Below, in pieces: positions 43,601 through 53,600 of a DNA stretch of 64,000 nucleotides. This DNA comes from Arcuatula senhousia (lineage: Eukaryota; Mollusca; Bivalvia; Mytilida; Mytilidae): contig OZ020317.1 of the NCBI GenBank assembly GCA_963971305.1, forward strand, positions 20,850,001 through 20,914,000, written 5' to 3'. Position numbers and translations under genes: made by a program. Under the pieces are notes generated by a model. The model was not told the DNA's origin, did not search any database, and saw nothing but the letters and a program-made list of their open reading frames with translations. Positions within the stretch are counted from its first letter, which is position 1; the number at the start of each line of letters is the position of its first letter.

Positions 43601-43808
43601 TATCAGGTTCATAGTTATTGAAAAGTGGAATGTGATTATCTGAGTCTCCTACTATAAAGTCATCTAAAGAACCCACCCTTGCATTAAGATCTCCCCCCAC
43701 AATTATCTTTCCTAGCTCCGAATAATATGAAATATCTTTTTCTAGAATTTCTAGATAGTCTACGTCAATTGACTTGGTATATGTAGATTCTGCAGGCGGG
43801 TTATACAT
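40640..43808 (-). pseudogene. LINE 1 ORF2: rest of endonuclease, reverse transcriptase, zinc knuckle
   Basis: An uninterrupted 970-codon stretch ends at 40896. From its N-terminus: GGDLNARVG (about residue 38), VIDFFIV and SDHCQ, the end of an APE-type endonuclease; then ATGFDIIPNEML, SNYRGITVNS, VDFRRAFDTVWHKGL, GVRQGDTLSPNLF and the catalytic LLYADDLVLL of the RT; then HRLEIERGRHFKI. A TAA at the end of VCK interrupts the CxxC of a zinc knuckle. Beyond it the same frame continues (KEEVEDEIHFLLTC) to about 40640. It would copy its own RNA at a nicked target site. The inserted stop truncates only the C-terminal finger. Confidence 0.9.
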
Positions 43809-44165
43809 ATAACATAAAAAGATATCACTTTGTATACCAAAAAATTCTTTTGATAATTGTAACCATATATAATCGTTAGTTTGATGTTAAAGAAACTTTA
43901 TTCCTGGTTTAATATATTTTTTGACGAAAATAGATAAACCCCCATATCTCTTCTTGTTTTTTTTTTACTTAGGTCTTATTAGATGGATGGATGTAAAATT
44001 ATTCAGTTCTAAAGCCATAGATTGATCACAATGTGTTTCCATTAGACATATAATATCATTTTTACTAACGAGTTCACAAAATCTGGGGTCAGTATACTTA
44101 TTATATCCCTTGCTGACATAACCCTGAATATTCCAAGATGATATTGATATTGCCCTTCTTTCCAT
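43809..44165 (-). pseudogene. LINE 1 endonuclease N-terminus, frameshifted
   Basis: Starts at an ATG with MERRAISISSWNIQGYVSKG and then DIICLMETHCD, the first two motifs of an APE-like endonuclease. The frame ends at a TAA at 43965. The continuation (GGLSIFVKKYIKPG, DYIWLQLSKEFFG) lies in another frame after an A10 run near 43957-43966, and one more TAA lies inside it. The A-run frameshift is the likely first inactivating event. Confidence 0.82.
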
Positions 44166-44469
44166 TTTATATTTTCACAATGACAAATTATAGTACGAGA
44201 CATATCATATTTGAGAAAACAATAATTACACAGACAAATATTTGCATTTGCATATAGTATTGATAAGGTACAAATTGTACAATGCATGTTAATAATTAAT
44301 ACTCTGAGTTTGTATTAAAATAATACATGTACATGTGACCATGTATGTAGTATAATTATCCTATAACAATTAAATGGATATATAATTGTAGTTTATATGT
44401 AATTTATATATCTTTTTTTATTATTATTACACAAGTCTTTATCTTTAAAAACCTCTTGCTTCACATTAC

Positions 44470-44504
44470 TTTTCAAAAAAAAAAAAAAAAAAAAAAAAAA
44501 AACT
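44470..44504. repeat. Poly-A run
   Basis: About 28 uninterrupted A on plus, probably the tail of a retroposed plus-strand fragment or a slippage tract. Confidence 0.85.
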
Positions 44505-44543
44505 GTTCAAAGAGAGGTAACTCAAGTCTAGTGTGAGAATAAA

Positions 44544-44604
44544 AGTTACATTTGAAATTTATCTATCTATTTAATAAATAGATAGATAAATTTCAAATGT
44601 AACT
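44544..44604. repeat. Perfect palindrome, 30-bp arms, 1-nt centre
   Basis: Arms AGTTACATTTGAAATTTATC... and their exact inverted copy meet at A44574. It directly abuts repeat D. No mismatch across 30 pairs, so it is very young or an unusual replication product. Confidence 0.92.
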
Positions 44605-44700
44605 GACCCGACGTCAGAATCCCAAGACCCTTAGTCGCCTCTTACGACAAGCTAGGCTCTGCTGCGGGCCTATTCGCCACCCGGGCCCCGCACGGGACGT
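44605..44700 (-). repeat. Repeat D fragment
   Basis: Inverted copy of the core of 28145-28235, here retaining a ten-base segment (CTCTTACGAC) missing at 28190. GC-richer than its surroundings. Confidence 0.7.
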
Positions 44701-44732
44701 TCAGTTGTTGGCATGTATCACGTTTTAATTTG

Positions 44733-44848
44733 GACCTTGTCATTTGTACGTTTACTCCGGATCCCTTGGCCTTTGTCTTTTGTACGTTAACTCCGGGGAT
44801 CCCTCGGCCTAGGACTTTGTCTTTTGTACGTTAACTCCCTTGGCCTAT
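44733..44848. repeat. Short irregular tandem repeat
   Basis: Three copies of TTTGTACGT(T)AACTCC followed by CTTGGCC/CTCGGCC at spacings of 36-44 bp. Confidence 0.75.
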
Positions 44849-45002
44849 CACCATATCATTCATATATAGTCGAATTTTGTTATTTTGAACACATTTATTA
44901 AAAAGTCAATTGATGTTCTGTTGTTTTCTTGTGTATTATGTGTGTTCTGTTTGTGTTTGTTTCGTTTTGTGCTTACCTGTTCCGTCTTTGTTGTATTGGA
45001 AG

Positions 45003-45700
45003 AAGCAGAGGTACCAATGGGGTATCCGAATGTCAAAAGTCCGAAAGAGCAGAGATAAAACCAGTAAACACCAACAAGAACAGGACAAACACAGACAACA
45101 TGTAAAACATGGAAACACAAAACAACTGAATATCAATCAACAACGCGAACTCCAGTCGAAACAAGAGTGAACTCAGGTGCTCCGGAAGAGTAAGCAGTTC
45201 CTGCTTGCTATAGCACACCCGTCGCGTTGCCAATAGTCCATTCAGCGTGTCAAATCCGGTAAAGGAAGACAAATCAACACCCTATGACAAACCAACATCT
45301 GCACTCATCTGAGAGAAGCAGAGGTACCAATGGGGTATCCGAATGTCAAAAGTCCGAAAGGGCAGAGACTAAACCAGTAAACACAAACAAGAACGGGACA
45401 AAAACAGACAACACGTAAAACATGGAAACACAAAACAACTGAATATCAGAGATCGAAATCCCATAATAGTGTACAAGTGCATGATGTCTTCCGTAAAATT
45501 TCTTGAGTGAAGACAGCAATCGAGGAGCAACATAACCCTGTGTGAGCAATTTTTGTGTCAGACGTGTCGCTCTGCTAAGGAAATCGATGTAAGTCCCGCA
45601 CGCTCTGGAGTAACGTATCAATTGAGATACGTAAACTCCATAAGCTGGAGCGGACGGAATGTTGCGTCATAAGAATGCCCTATTGGTGCCTCTTGCTTCT
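45003..45700 (-). pseudogene. Penelope-like element, 3' tail and RT end, with nested second copy
   Basis: Minus-strand 3' tail (45003-45180), then the 3' region and C-terminal RT sequence (IRYSRACGTYIDFLSR and ATRLTQKLLTQGYVAPRLLS recognisable at 45460-45620). It is interrupted at 45316-45447 by a second copy of the same 3' tail. 5'-truncated before the catalytic motifs. Confidence 0.85.
45316..45447 (-). mobile_element. Nested 5'-truncated Penelope-like 3' end with AGAG target duplication
   Basis: A 132-bp copy of the element's own 3' end lies within another copy. The host sequence reads CTGAGAG | insert | AGAGATCG, whereas the uninterrupted copy (near 63175 on plus) reads straight through, giving a 4-bp duplication AGAG. 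Confidence 0.85.
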
Positions 45701-45919
45701 TTCTGGGTAATTCAAGAGTGTTGGACCATTAACATTAACTATAGGAATTTACTCCTGATATCTCGAATTGTCGCGCAAGTACAATTACATGTTTACTTAT
45801 CTGGTCCTAAGCGATACGATTTAACGAGAGTCGACTGTATACTGTATATCATGGCGAATATAATATGGTCAAATGGATGTTTAGGTCAAACACAATAGAA
45901 TTCCTGGTCGTTAAGTTTC

Positions 45920-46880
45920 TTATTTATTTTGCTTTTTAGTCTTTTCAACATGTAAAAAGATAAAATTTTATCTTTTTCCTTCAACTTCAAGCTTAATAGC
46001 GAAATATAAAAATTTATTTTTTTAAGAAACAAGGAGTTTCATTAATTATGTTGAAAAGATAAATTTTTATTTTTTTAGCAAGAATTGGCAGAATTATAAA
46101 ATTTTACTTTTTTAAAACAAAAAATTGGCAGAATAATAAAATTTTATTTTTTTTAAACAAAAATTGTCAAATAACACATCTCTTTAAGAAATTATTTTTT
46201 TCATAATATTAACTTTCAGCTTTTAAAAGATAAAAAATTATTTTCTTTCTTTTGTAGATGAACACGAGTATACTTTAAGAGTTTCTCATGTAAAGAACCT
46301 GCATTATTTGTTGCAATATAATTCCAGTACTGCAAGTTCTGTTACAGTGAGAAATTTGTCTTTTTCACAAAACAAACAGAGATAAAGAAATATATCGGTA
46401 AGTTTGAAATGTAAAACGTCTTTATTAATAAAATTTTATTATTTTAGTCAAAAACACAATTTATTCAATATAAGTTCAGACAAACACAAGTTGCAACAAA
46501 AAGTCTATTTTCAAAACTTTCCAGACCCTGTTTTATTTACTTTTTCTTTTTTTGTTTCAAGGTTTCATGAAGCCGATTGAACGTTATGGTTTGTTTTTTT
46601 TCCAAATCGTTCTTTACAGTGTAAAATGTAAATAAAAATTAAAAAAATTGTTATGCTTCTAAGTTCTTGTCACAGTGTCAGCTGAAGTATTCTATAAAGA
46701 GAACCCATGTAAAACAAACATAGTGATTTAACACAAATAACAATGCGGCTACATATACAATAATAATGACCACAGTATATTTCAAAACTGTTTGGACTTG
46801 TGATAATGTCAGATACATGTACAAATGTAACTGCATTATCTTAAATAAAATGAAATAAAATAAAATGTAAACAGTACATT
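45920..46880. other. AT-rich stretch with A/T-run repeats
   Basis: Loosely repeated AAAATTTTA(C/T)TTTTTT with TTGGCAGAAT-like pieces at 45960-46170. Otherwise nothing recognised. Confidence 0.5.
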
Positions 46881-46898
46881 TAAGCAGACATTTGCATA

Positions 46899-47852
46899 TT
46901 ACATCCAGGGTGAGCTTGGCGAGTTATAAAAATACGGGTTTGGTTGCCAATTCCAACCTCTTTGATCATTATTGACAAAATGATTTGCTCTATTTGCACC
47001 CTTGTTTTGTCTATTACCATGACCTCTATAATGACCTTGACCATTAAAATTGTACACACCAGAATCAAACCTTCTAAAAGGTGCAGGGGGAATTCTAGCA
47101 TTGGGCTCAGAGGGGCTTTGTCGATAACTTAGATCAGAGTCCTGAGTACTTATGCTCTCACCTAGGGCCTCCAAAATGGTATTCTTAATGTTTGAGGCAA
47201 AAATGCTAGTGCCCTGGTTGGAAAGGTGAACACCGTCATTACTCAAAAATCTTGCTATGGGCTTCCCTCTGGACCCCATGCCAGAATTGTCACAGATGTT
47301 GACCTCAGTACCTAGAAATTTATGTAAAAGCTTAATATTACATTCATAAATCTTATTGTTTAAATCATCAAAATCCCTTCTAGGAAGACCTGTTGAAACT
47401 ACCACTTTACCATTGGGCCATTGGTCTTGTATCTTGCCAATAAAAAATGCCATCAAATCAATACATTCACTACTTGTACCCTTTTTTACATCATTTGTGA
47501 AAAGGTGTATGAAAATACAATCATAAGATTTATTTTTCAGAGTGGGCAAAAGATCAAGAGCTTCATCAATAGAAAACACAATGTGTTTTTCAACATTTAA
47601 CCTGTTACTAATCTTATATGGTGTTACAGGTTTCAAATGTGAGTTCCCAAGTAAGAGGACATTCTTTTTTGTGTCATTTATTCGTTCTGCACTATGAATT
47701 GTTTGATCATTACGCTTAAAGTTTTTCTCGGGATCCATTGACACAAAAGGCTGAAATCGATTGAATGTTGAAATTTCAGGAAGCTTTTCTTTTCTATTTG
47801 AGATCATACTTTCATCTTGGCGTAATTGTTCAGTGTTAAGTTTGCTTTTCAA
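46899..47852 (-). CDS. SGNH-hydrolase-like ORF (317 codons), possibly a retroelement ORF1
   Basis: An intact minus-strand frame contains LLGNSHLKP (residues about 67-75, the GDS-like block with the nucleophile Ser), HLFTNDV (about 116-122, the Asn block) and NDGVHLSNQGT (about 205-215, Asp and His of the last block): the SGNH/GDSL esterase signature. The C-terminus is rich in Gly, Asn, Arg and aromatic residues and ends SSPWM. The first codon of the stretch is TTG and the frame stays open upstream for some 25 codons, so the true start or a splice acceptor (for example near 47910) is unresolved. CR1-type LINEs carry an esterase in ORF1. It lies 2.7 kb upstream of LINE 1 on the same strand with other insertions between, so a link is possible but unproven. 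A stand-alone host gene is the alternative. Confidence 0.7.
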   Translation of the reverse strand: MKSKLNTEQLRQDESMISNRKEKLPEISTFNRFQPFVSMDPEKNFKRNDQTIHSAERINDTKKNVLLLGNSHLKPVTPYKISNRLNVEKHIVFSIDEALDLLPTLKNKSYDCIFIHLFTNDVKKGTSSECIDLMAFFIGKIQDQWPNGKVVVSTGLPRRDFDDLNNKIYECNIKLLHKFLGTEVNICDNSGMGSRGKPIARFLSNDGVHLSNQGTSIFASNIKNTILEALGESISTQDSDLSYRQSPSEPNARIPPAPFRRFDSGVYNFNGQGHYRGHGNRQNKGANRANHFVNNDQRGWNWQPNPYFYNSPSSPWM

Positions 47853-47989
47853 AGCACTACTGTTGACTTCTACTTTACTGATTTTGTTAGTAATAAACTT
47901 TAATAAAAATAAGGAAACGGTTGCATATTTCTATTTATTTATCTTCGTTTCTTGGACGAATATAATGTTTTTCTTTCATTCATTTTAAT

Positions 47990-49790
47990 TTCAATCGGTA
48001 AATGTTTGCATGAAAAAATCATGCAAAAAATCTCACTGAAAAAATCGAAGCGACGAAGTTTCGTGTTCCACAACGAAGCTGATATGGGGTGAAAGCTGAG
48101 ATTCTGTTCTTTTAAACAAGCCCACTCCGAGTAAAATCGGTATATGAACATTTTTTGTACCAATTTCAAAGTTGAAACTTTTGCGTCAAAAAGTACGGAT
48201 TTTACGTCCGTCTTGGGCAGGATTTTATCGATCGAACTTGTGTTGTCTCCCTTCGATAAACAAAATTTATGGACATGATCTAAATGCTTTTAAACATTTT
48301 TCTTCATAAAAGGGTTTCCTACTTTCGCGAAATAGATGCTAGCATATGATCTTCAGGAACATGCATTTGTCCTTGGTCAATCTCGATAGTTCTGCCTTTC
48401 AAAACGCAAATTCGCCTGCGAATTCTGCTTACATTTATAAATTTGCATTTTATCAAACAACAGAACAACCCTGGAACATCTTCGCAATATACAGATCTAT
48501 GACATGTACATGTATCAATGGCCTGTCAATTATCCTCATTCTGTTGTGAAGTAAGAAACACAGCTGACATTGACATTGTGGTATACTTTTTTATTTATTT
48601 TTTTCCTTTTTGGCTGTTGTGCCCATTGGCCTCATAACAACAGTTGTAAGACAAACCTTCCAAGTGTCATGCAAGTGGCATGAGACTTGCAAATCTACAT
48701 GTAGTCCCAAAATTGGCCACAAATACTCCTTTCTTTGATCTTTCAATTTTTAACAAATCTCACACAAGCAGCCCATCAAAACTTGACAGCCCTGGATCAA
48801 CATTCACATCATGTTGGACTGATCTATGGTTTAGTTTAAGATGGCATATAAATTTTTTGTCACCCAGCAAAGTAAGGCCTCAAAACTTTTTAGTGTTTTT
48901 TAGTTGGATCTTGTGCAAAAAAAATATGTCAGTTTTAACATGTTTAACAAGATCAGAGCTGATTTTTCATGTTTTAAATGGTACATGCTAAATAAAAGAT
49001 AACTAGTTTATTAATCCCAGGTACATGTAAGGGTAACAATATCTTTGACAAATTTGTGATTGGTCATATGTACAAATGTTTATTGTACAAAATTTTATTG
49101 TAAATTATATATCATACAGCACACCATTAACATTTGGTATGCATTTCAGCATTTGCAATTCATATTTATATTGTGTCTAGCTGAGTCAAACTAGAAAAAC
49201 ATACACATGCATCTCTGTGAAATAACAGTACATTTGATAGTCTGTTACATTTATAAAGTACACATTCTTATCATAAAATAATATGATAATTTTGCTCCAG
49301 GAGTTATGCTATATTAATATTTACCTTATTAATATATGATCGAAAACGGTTTAAATCGAGAAAATTTTTAATGAAATCCAGGAGATTTTTTTTCAAAAAT
49401 TGGTCGATTAAAATTCTAAGCTCACAACTTTTTTTGAATAAAAAATCTGACCAGTGTATCTAACATGATACAAAGGCCTATATGCATGATATGTCAAATT
49501 AAATTGTCAATACTCATCATATATTACATGTACATCTATAAAAAAGAAAGATGTCTCATTCTGTTACAGATAAACAACTTAATTCGTATGCTTATGAAAT
49601 CTTTTTGAAAGAAATGGTATACAAGTATGTTAATGCACAAAGTTCTGTGTTTCATATATGGTGAAGATTCAGCTTAAACAAAATTTGTTTGCTTATACGT
49701 ATACATGTACTGGTAGGACTGCTCATGCATTGCTGAAACATGTCAGTAAGCCAAGGTTCTGGTTGAAGCATGCTGTGTCACCCCTAAAAA
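47990..49790. other. No gene identified
   Basis: The plus frame at 48680-48991 has no domain. On the minus strand 48640-48880 reads as a frame of about 40 codons (LLGDKKFICHLKLNHRSVQH) before a stop, which could be a relic exon; I could not place it. Confidence 0.35.
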
Positions 49791-49799
49791 CGTATATGG

Positions 49800-50085
49800 A
49801 CCTCAGCTACGCTTCGGTCCATATAATTTTTTAAGGGTGACTGACCGGTCCATATAATACCATATAACCCTCACTGGCATGAACCATTTGTTAAATATTT
49901 GGCTTCCTTGTTCGGACGTTTTGATTTTGAGTGATTTTTGTTTTCAACAGTTTTGGGATTTGACCTTGCAATGTTATGATTTTAATGCTACTGATGAGAG
50001 GTTACTCCTTGAAATATCGATATAAAGCATATCCAAATTAACCGTTTATACTTGCGTTTCGGTATTTGTTATTTTATTATCTGCG
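49800..50085 (+). mobile_element. Hammerhead repeat family 2, copy with one stem I mismatch
   Basis: Body as in the other family-2 copies. The ribozyme at 49985-50030 keeps CTGATGA, stem II GAGG-TTACT-CCTT, GAAA, stem III and an A at the cleavage position. Stem I has an A-A mismatch at the first pair followed by five good pairs. Activity is possible but probably reduced. Confidence 0.72.
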
Positions 50086-50388
50086 CTTTTTCGTTATTCA
50101 TTGGATTACTATAATTGTACAAAAAAAACCAACACATCATCATACCTCATATCATTACTTTTGGGGATTCTGATTTTTAATATATACGTAATCATGTATA
50201 TCAAATCATTAACCAATGTTTATTCGATATCTTGTAATGGTTAAGAAAAATAAACTTTAGATGAAAAACATACTACCTACATGTGTCATTGTTTAATGAG
50301 TGACTTAATATACCAGCAATAGTGGAACATTTTTCCCCCTTGGATTCACTAAACTAATAAAGTGGCTGGTAATTTTTTTGTTTTCAAA

Positions 50389-51115
50389 AGATGAGTTGCG
50401 ATAAGACCCTTTTTCAGCCCACCGCGAAAGTCAAAATAAACATTAAGTAAAATCTATCACAAAATGTCTTGTTGGAAAGGTTAATATTTTTTTTTGAAAA
50501 CAAACGTCTGTAGTTGAAACGCTTATTCTATTTTTTTAGTAAATAGTGCTTGAAATGAACCACCGCAAATGATTTTAACATTGTGCCTATGGGAAGGTGG
50601 TGCGAATGAGTGATACATATCTCTCCCGGAAGTATAGTCTTGCATCCGGAACCAGCTCCACATTTCATTCAAAAACCTCTCTTACATAATGACATCTTTT
50701 GTGAAGTTTCAAGCTTGTTCCGCGTGCAAGACAAACCGTAAATCTAAAAAGGCTATAATTTCTGAACTTGTTGTCTGTAGTTAAAAATTGTGCGAAATCT
50801 CTCAGTTTTCGTCGTTTTTCTTGAGATAAGCGGTCATTTCGTTTTCAAAATTGTTGCTAAAAGTGATGTATATATATGATGGATGTTTTTATAGAATTCT
50901 AAACACTGGCTTCAATTTATACGCACAAAATTTCAATTCACTGAAGCCCTATTTAGAAATTTTCTTTATATCAAGATGAAATTGTCATTCAAAATGGGTC
51001 AATTTTGAACCCGATTTTCAAAGCTGTGTTCGTGCAAAAGTATCTTAAAGTAGTCGTTTACCACAGTACAATCATTTTGGTATAAAATAAGGTATTAAGT
51101 AACAGGATATGAAGT
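50389..51115. mobile_element. Second copy of the 31238-31896 element family
   Basis: Shares GTTGCGATAAGACCC at the left and long colinear stretches (GAAATGAACCACCG, AGTATAGTCTTGCA), with extra sequence around 50870-50990. The right terminal repeat is not recognisable. Confidence 0.7.
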
Positions 51116-51404
51116 ATTTTTTTTTATTTTTCGTCTACATCCTTTGACTCGTTAACTTCGAAAAAGCGATTAAACTTCTGAAATTGAACACGATTATTTC
51201 TGAAAAACTGTTTAATGAACTGGTATAATTTATTTTAAATCTTTATTCCAAGTTTCAACAATCATGTTGTCAGAATGAAATGATGTCTTGAATGTGAAAA
51301 CGGAAATTTACAACAAGACGGAGCCGCGAAAATAATGAAACTGTTTTAATTCATTTTCTCTTTAACCATAAATTGGTTTATTTTAATTGGTTAATGATAT
51401 TTCA

Positions 51405-51573
51405 ATGTTAAGAATGAATATTTGTAAATTGACCTTTATATTAATCTGTTTAAACTTAGTTTTTACATTCGAAATAGTCGTAACTCTGACCCAGTTTTCT
51501 TTACCGGAAATGGGTGATTTGCAAACATGGGATCAAATCGCGATAAGTCCCTCGCAAAACAGTGATATGCATG
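51405..51573 (+). CDS. Candidate first exon with signal peptide (weak)
   Basis: From the ATG at 51405 the frame reads MLRMNICKLTFILICLNLVF, a good signal-peptide profile, then a polar segment ending SPSQNSDMH, and meets a possible donor G|GTATGC near 51573. No downstream exon was found and no family is recognised. It may be chance in AT-rich DNA. Confidence 0.2.
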
Positions 51574-51989
51574 GGTATGCGTTGTTTTTAAATGAAACTT
51601 TCTTAAACTTATTGCTGATATATTTTTGTTACTTTAAATGCATTTTTGTAACAAAGTCATTACTTATTGAAAAGAAGAGGCCCTAGTTTTAAGGTAAACC
51701 ACCAAGTAGCGCTATACTTAAAAGGCTCTTGTCAAAAAGCACAGTGATTGACATCGTTTTCTCAACAGTCGAATTTTTGCAAACCGGGATGACGGTACGA
51801 GTATAGGTTACCTATTGTAGGCACCGCCGATGATATTATTAATAATTTAGACTCTGAAATGTCCCGAGATGACCACCATGCTTAATATATCATGCCTCTA
51901 AAGCGTGTTGTGTTTTGAACATTACTACTTGGCCTTTATAATGCAAGTAAAGAGAGAAGTTTGTTGATCGCCATAGTTCTTTGATAAAG

Positions 51990-52235
51990 TTAAGAGGCTG
52001 TCGAAGAAAAACCCAGGCAATAGCTGGCACATGACAAATTTTGTTTTTCAAATATTTTTATTGATTTCACATCAGGTAACATCCATTCCCCAAAAAACAA
52101 ATGCAGATTTTTTGTTTATTGAAGTGATAACCTAGATATAATTTACATAGATTGCATTGAAAATATTCAGATAAAATTCTTCATGTGCCAGCTTCTGAAG
52201 GCTTTTGCCTGACTTCAAAATTGACAGCCTCTTAA
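51990..52235. mobile_element. TTAA-flanked inverted-repeat element 3 (246 bp)
   Basis: TTAA-GAGGCTGTC at the left and GACAGCCTC-TTAA at the right, both exact. The subterminal pieces (CCAGGCAATAGCTGGCACATG versus CATGTGCCAGCTTC) also pair. Non-coding. Confidence 0.8.
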
Positions 52236-52305
52236 CATTTCTTTTGAATGGCCTGCAAGAATTAGATCCATTGTGATTATTTTCTGCGGTATGTACATGC
52301 TTTTT

Positions 52306-52962
52306 TTAAAGACATAGAACCTATCATTTTGGCAATTTTAAAAAATACTAAAATTCACACTATTTTAAGAATACAATTGTAAAACCTTTGAAGAAACTGT
52401 TAAATTTTCAAAAAACCTGCCAGAAAGTATTCTTTTTGACGGAAAACTGATGAAAAAAACGCAGTGTCAAAAAATAGGACAACTTAATTATAGAATGTAA
52501 ACATTTGCGTGTACTGGTAAACTGAGAAACAAAAAGTAACCAAACGAAACGGAGCTGCACAAAAACGATATCGGTAAAGAAGGAAACGTAAACAGTAAAA
52601 TTAGCCACCGAAATCTGCATTTAGAAAGGAAACGAAATCAAGCGAAACTGTTAAAAAGGAAAATTGAATCGATTTTAGCCGACACCAGTCGTTTTTCTTA
52701 ATTTACCCATTGCGTTATCTCTTCGCCTCGTTTGGTTACATTTCGTTTCTCAGTTTAACAGTACCCAGTTTACCAAATGTAAATATTTATGCTGGACAAT
52801 ACCTAATCAAAGCGAATAATTAGAATAAGATTATTTTATAGAAAACTGCAAAACACTCAGTTTTTATGTTGGTAAAGGTAAGTTTTAGATAGTATATTTT
52901 TGATATATGTACTTTTTATTCAATGTAAAAAATTACGAAATTGATAGGTTCTATGTCTTTAA
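52306..52962. mobile_element. TTAA-flanked inverted-repeat element 4 (657 bp)
   Basis: TTAA-AGACATAGAACCTATCA at the left and its exact inverse followed by TTAA at the right. Internal inverted segments also occur (around 52495-52545 against 52745-52790), so much of it can fold back. The 70-aa minus frame inside is not a gene. Confidence 0.82.
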
Positions 52963-53089
52963 CTATTTTATTTCTTCTTTTATTGAATGTGTTTAAGTGT
53001 GATCAAAATAACATTTTGTACCTACTGCATAAAAGAGAAACTTTCGCAAATCAACCGCAAAAAGCATTACGGGTATAAACCGGTTTTAT

Positions 53090-53340
53090 TTATGCTGTAT
53101 ATAAAGATAAAAACAAAACTACTGAACTTTAATGATCAATCTTATAGTCCAGAGCAAATGACAAAAACGAATTAGTCATACCGGAGAATAGGTGGATCGC
53201 AATGGTCCTGACTTGTTACAGGCATTTCAAACGAAATGGTGGGTTACACCAGATTTTATGGCGCCAAACCTCCGTCTTCTATTGCGATCTTAGGATCTGG
53301 TAATGACCATAGAACACAACATAGTTGTGAGACACAATAG
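53090..53340 (-). repeat. Dispersed repeat B, minus copy 2
   Basis: Closely matches 5772-6040, including the ATTGAGGTGATCATCTCA part. Confidence 0.7.
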
Positions 53341-53439
53341 GGATATTGAGGTGATCATCTCACTACAGCAGACTAGTCAAACACCAATTAAAACAATTAT
53401 CCACCATATCTTATAACTCAATTTTGAACTTTTCTACTA

Positions 53440-53600
53440 GTGGCTGTATATTTAGATCTTAAGGAGCGAAATCAAGCACCTTGGATTTCGACCAGGGAAA
53501 GAAACCTGGTGTTTCAAACAATTTTGAATTTAACAACAGAAATTTCAATAAATTAATGACCCAAGAGTTACTAAAACCTTTAATAAACTCATTTAATGAG
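53440..53600 (-). repeat. Hammerhead repeat family 2 fragment, ribozyme deleted
   Basis: Retains AAACCTGGTGTTTCAAACAA and adjoining body on the minus strand. The ribozyme core has been lost by deletion. Confidence 0.6.

Larger units (their letters stand above)
40262..44290 (-). mobile_element. Nearly full-length LINE (non-LTR retrotransposon) 1
   Basis: Minus-strand element with an endonuclease start, an RT domain, a C-terminal zinc knuckle, a 3' untranslated region and a (TTGTA)n tail (40266-40297, read as ACAAT repeats on plus). The 5' boundary is not clear; the endonuclease starts at 44165. The layout and RT motifs fit the Jockey/CR1/I group, but the clade is not certain. It is dead only through one frameshift and two in-frame stops, so the insertion is recent. 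Confidence 0.85.
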
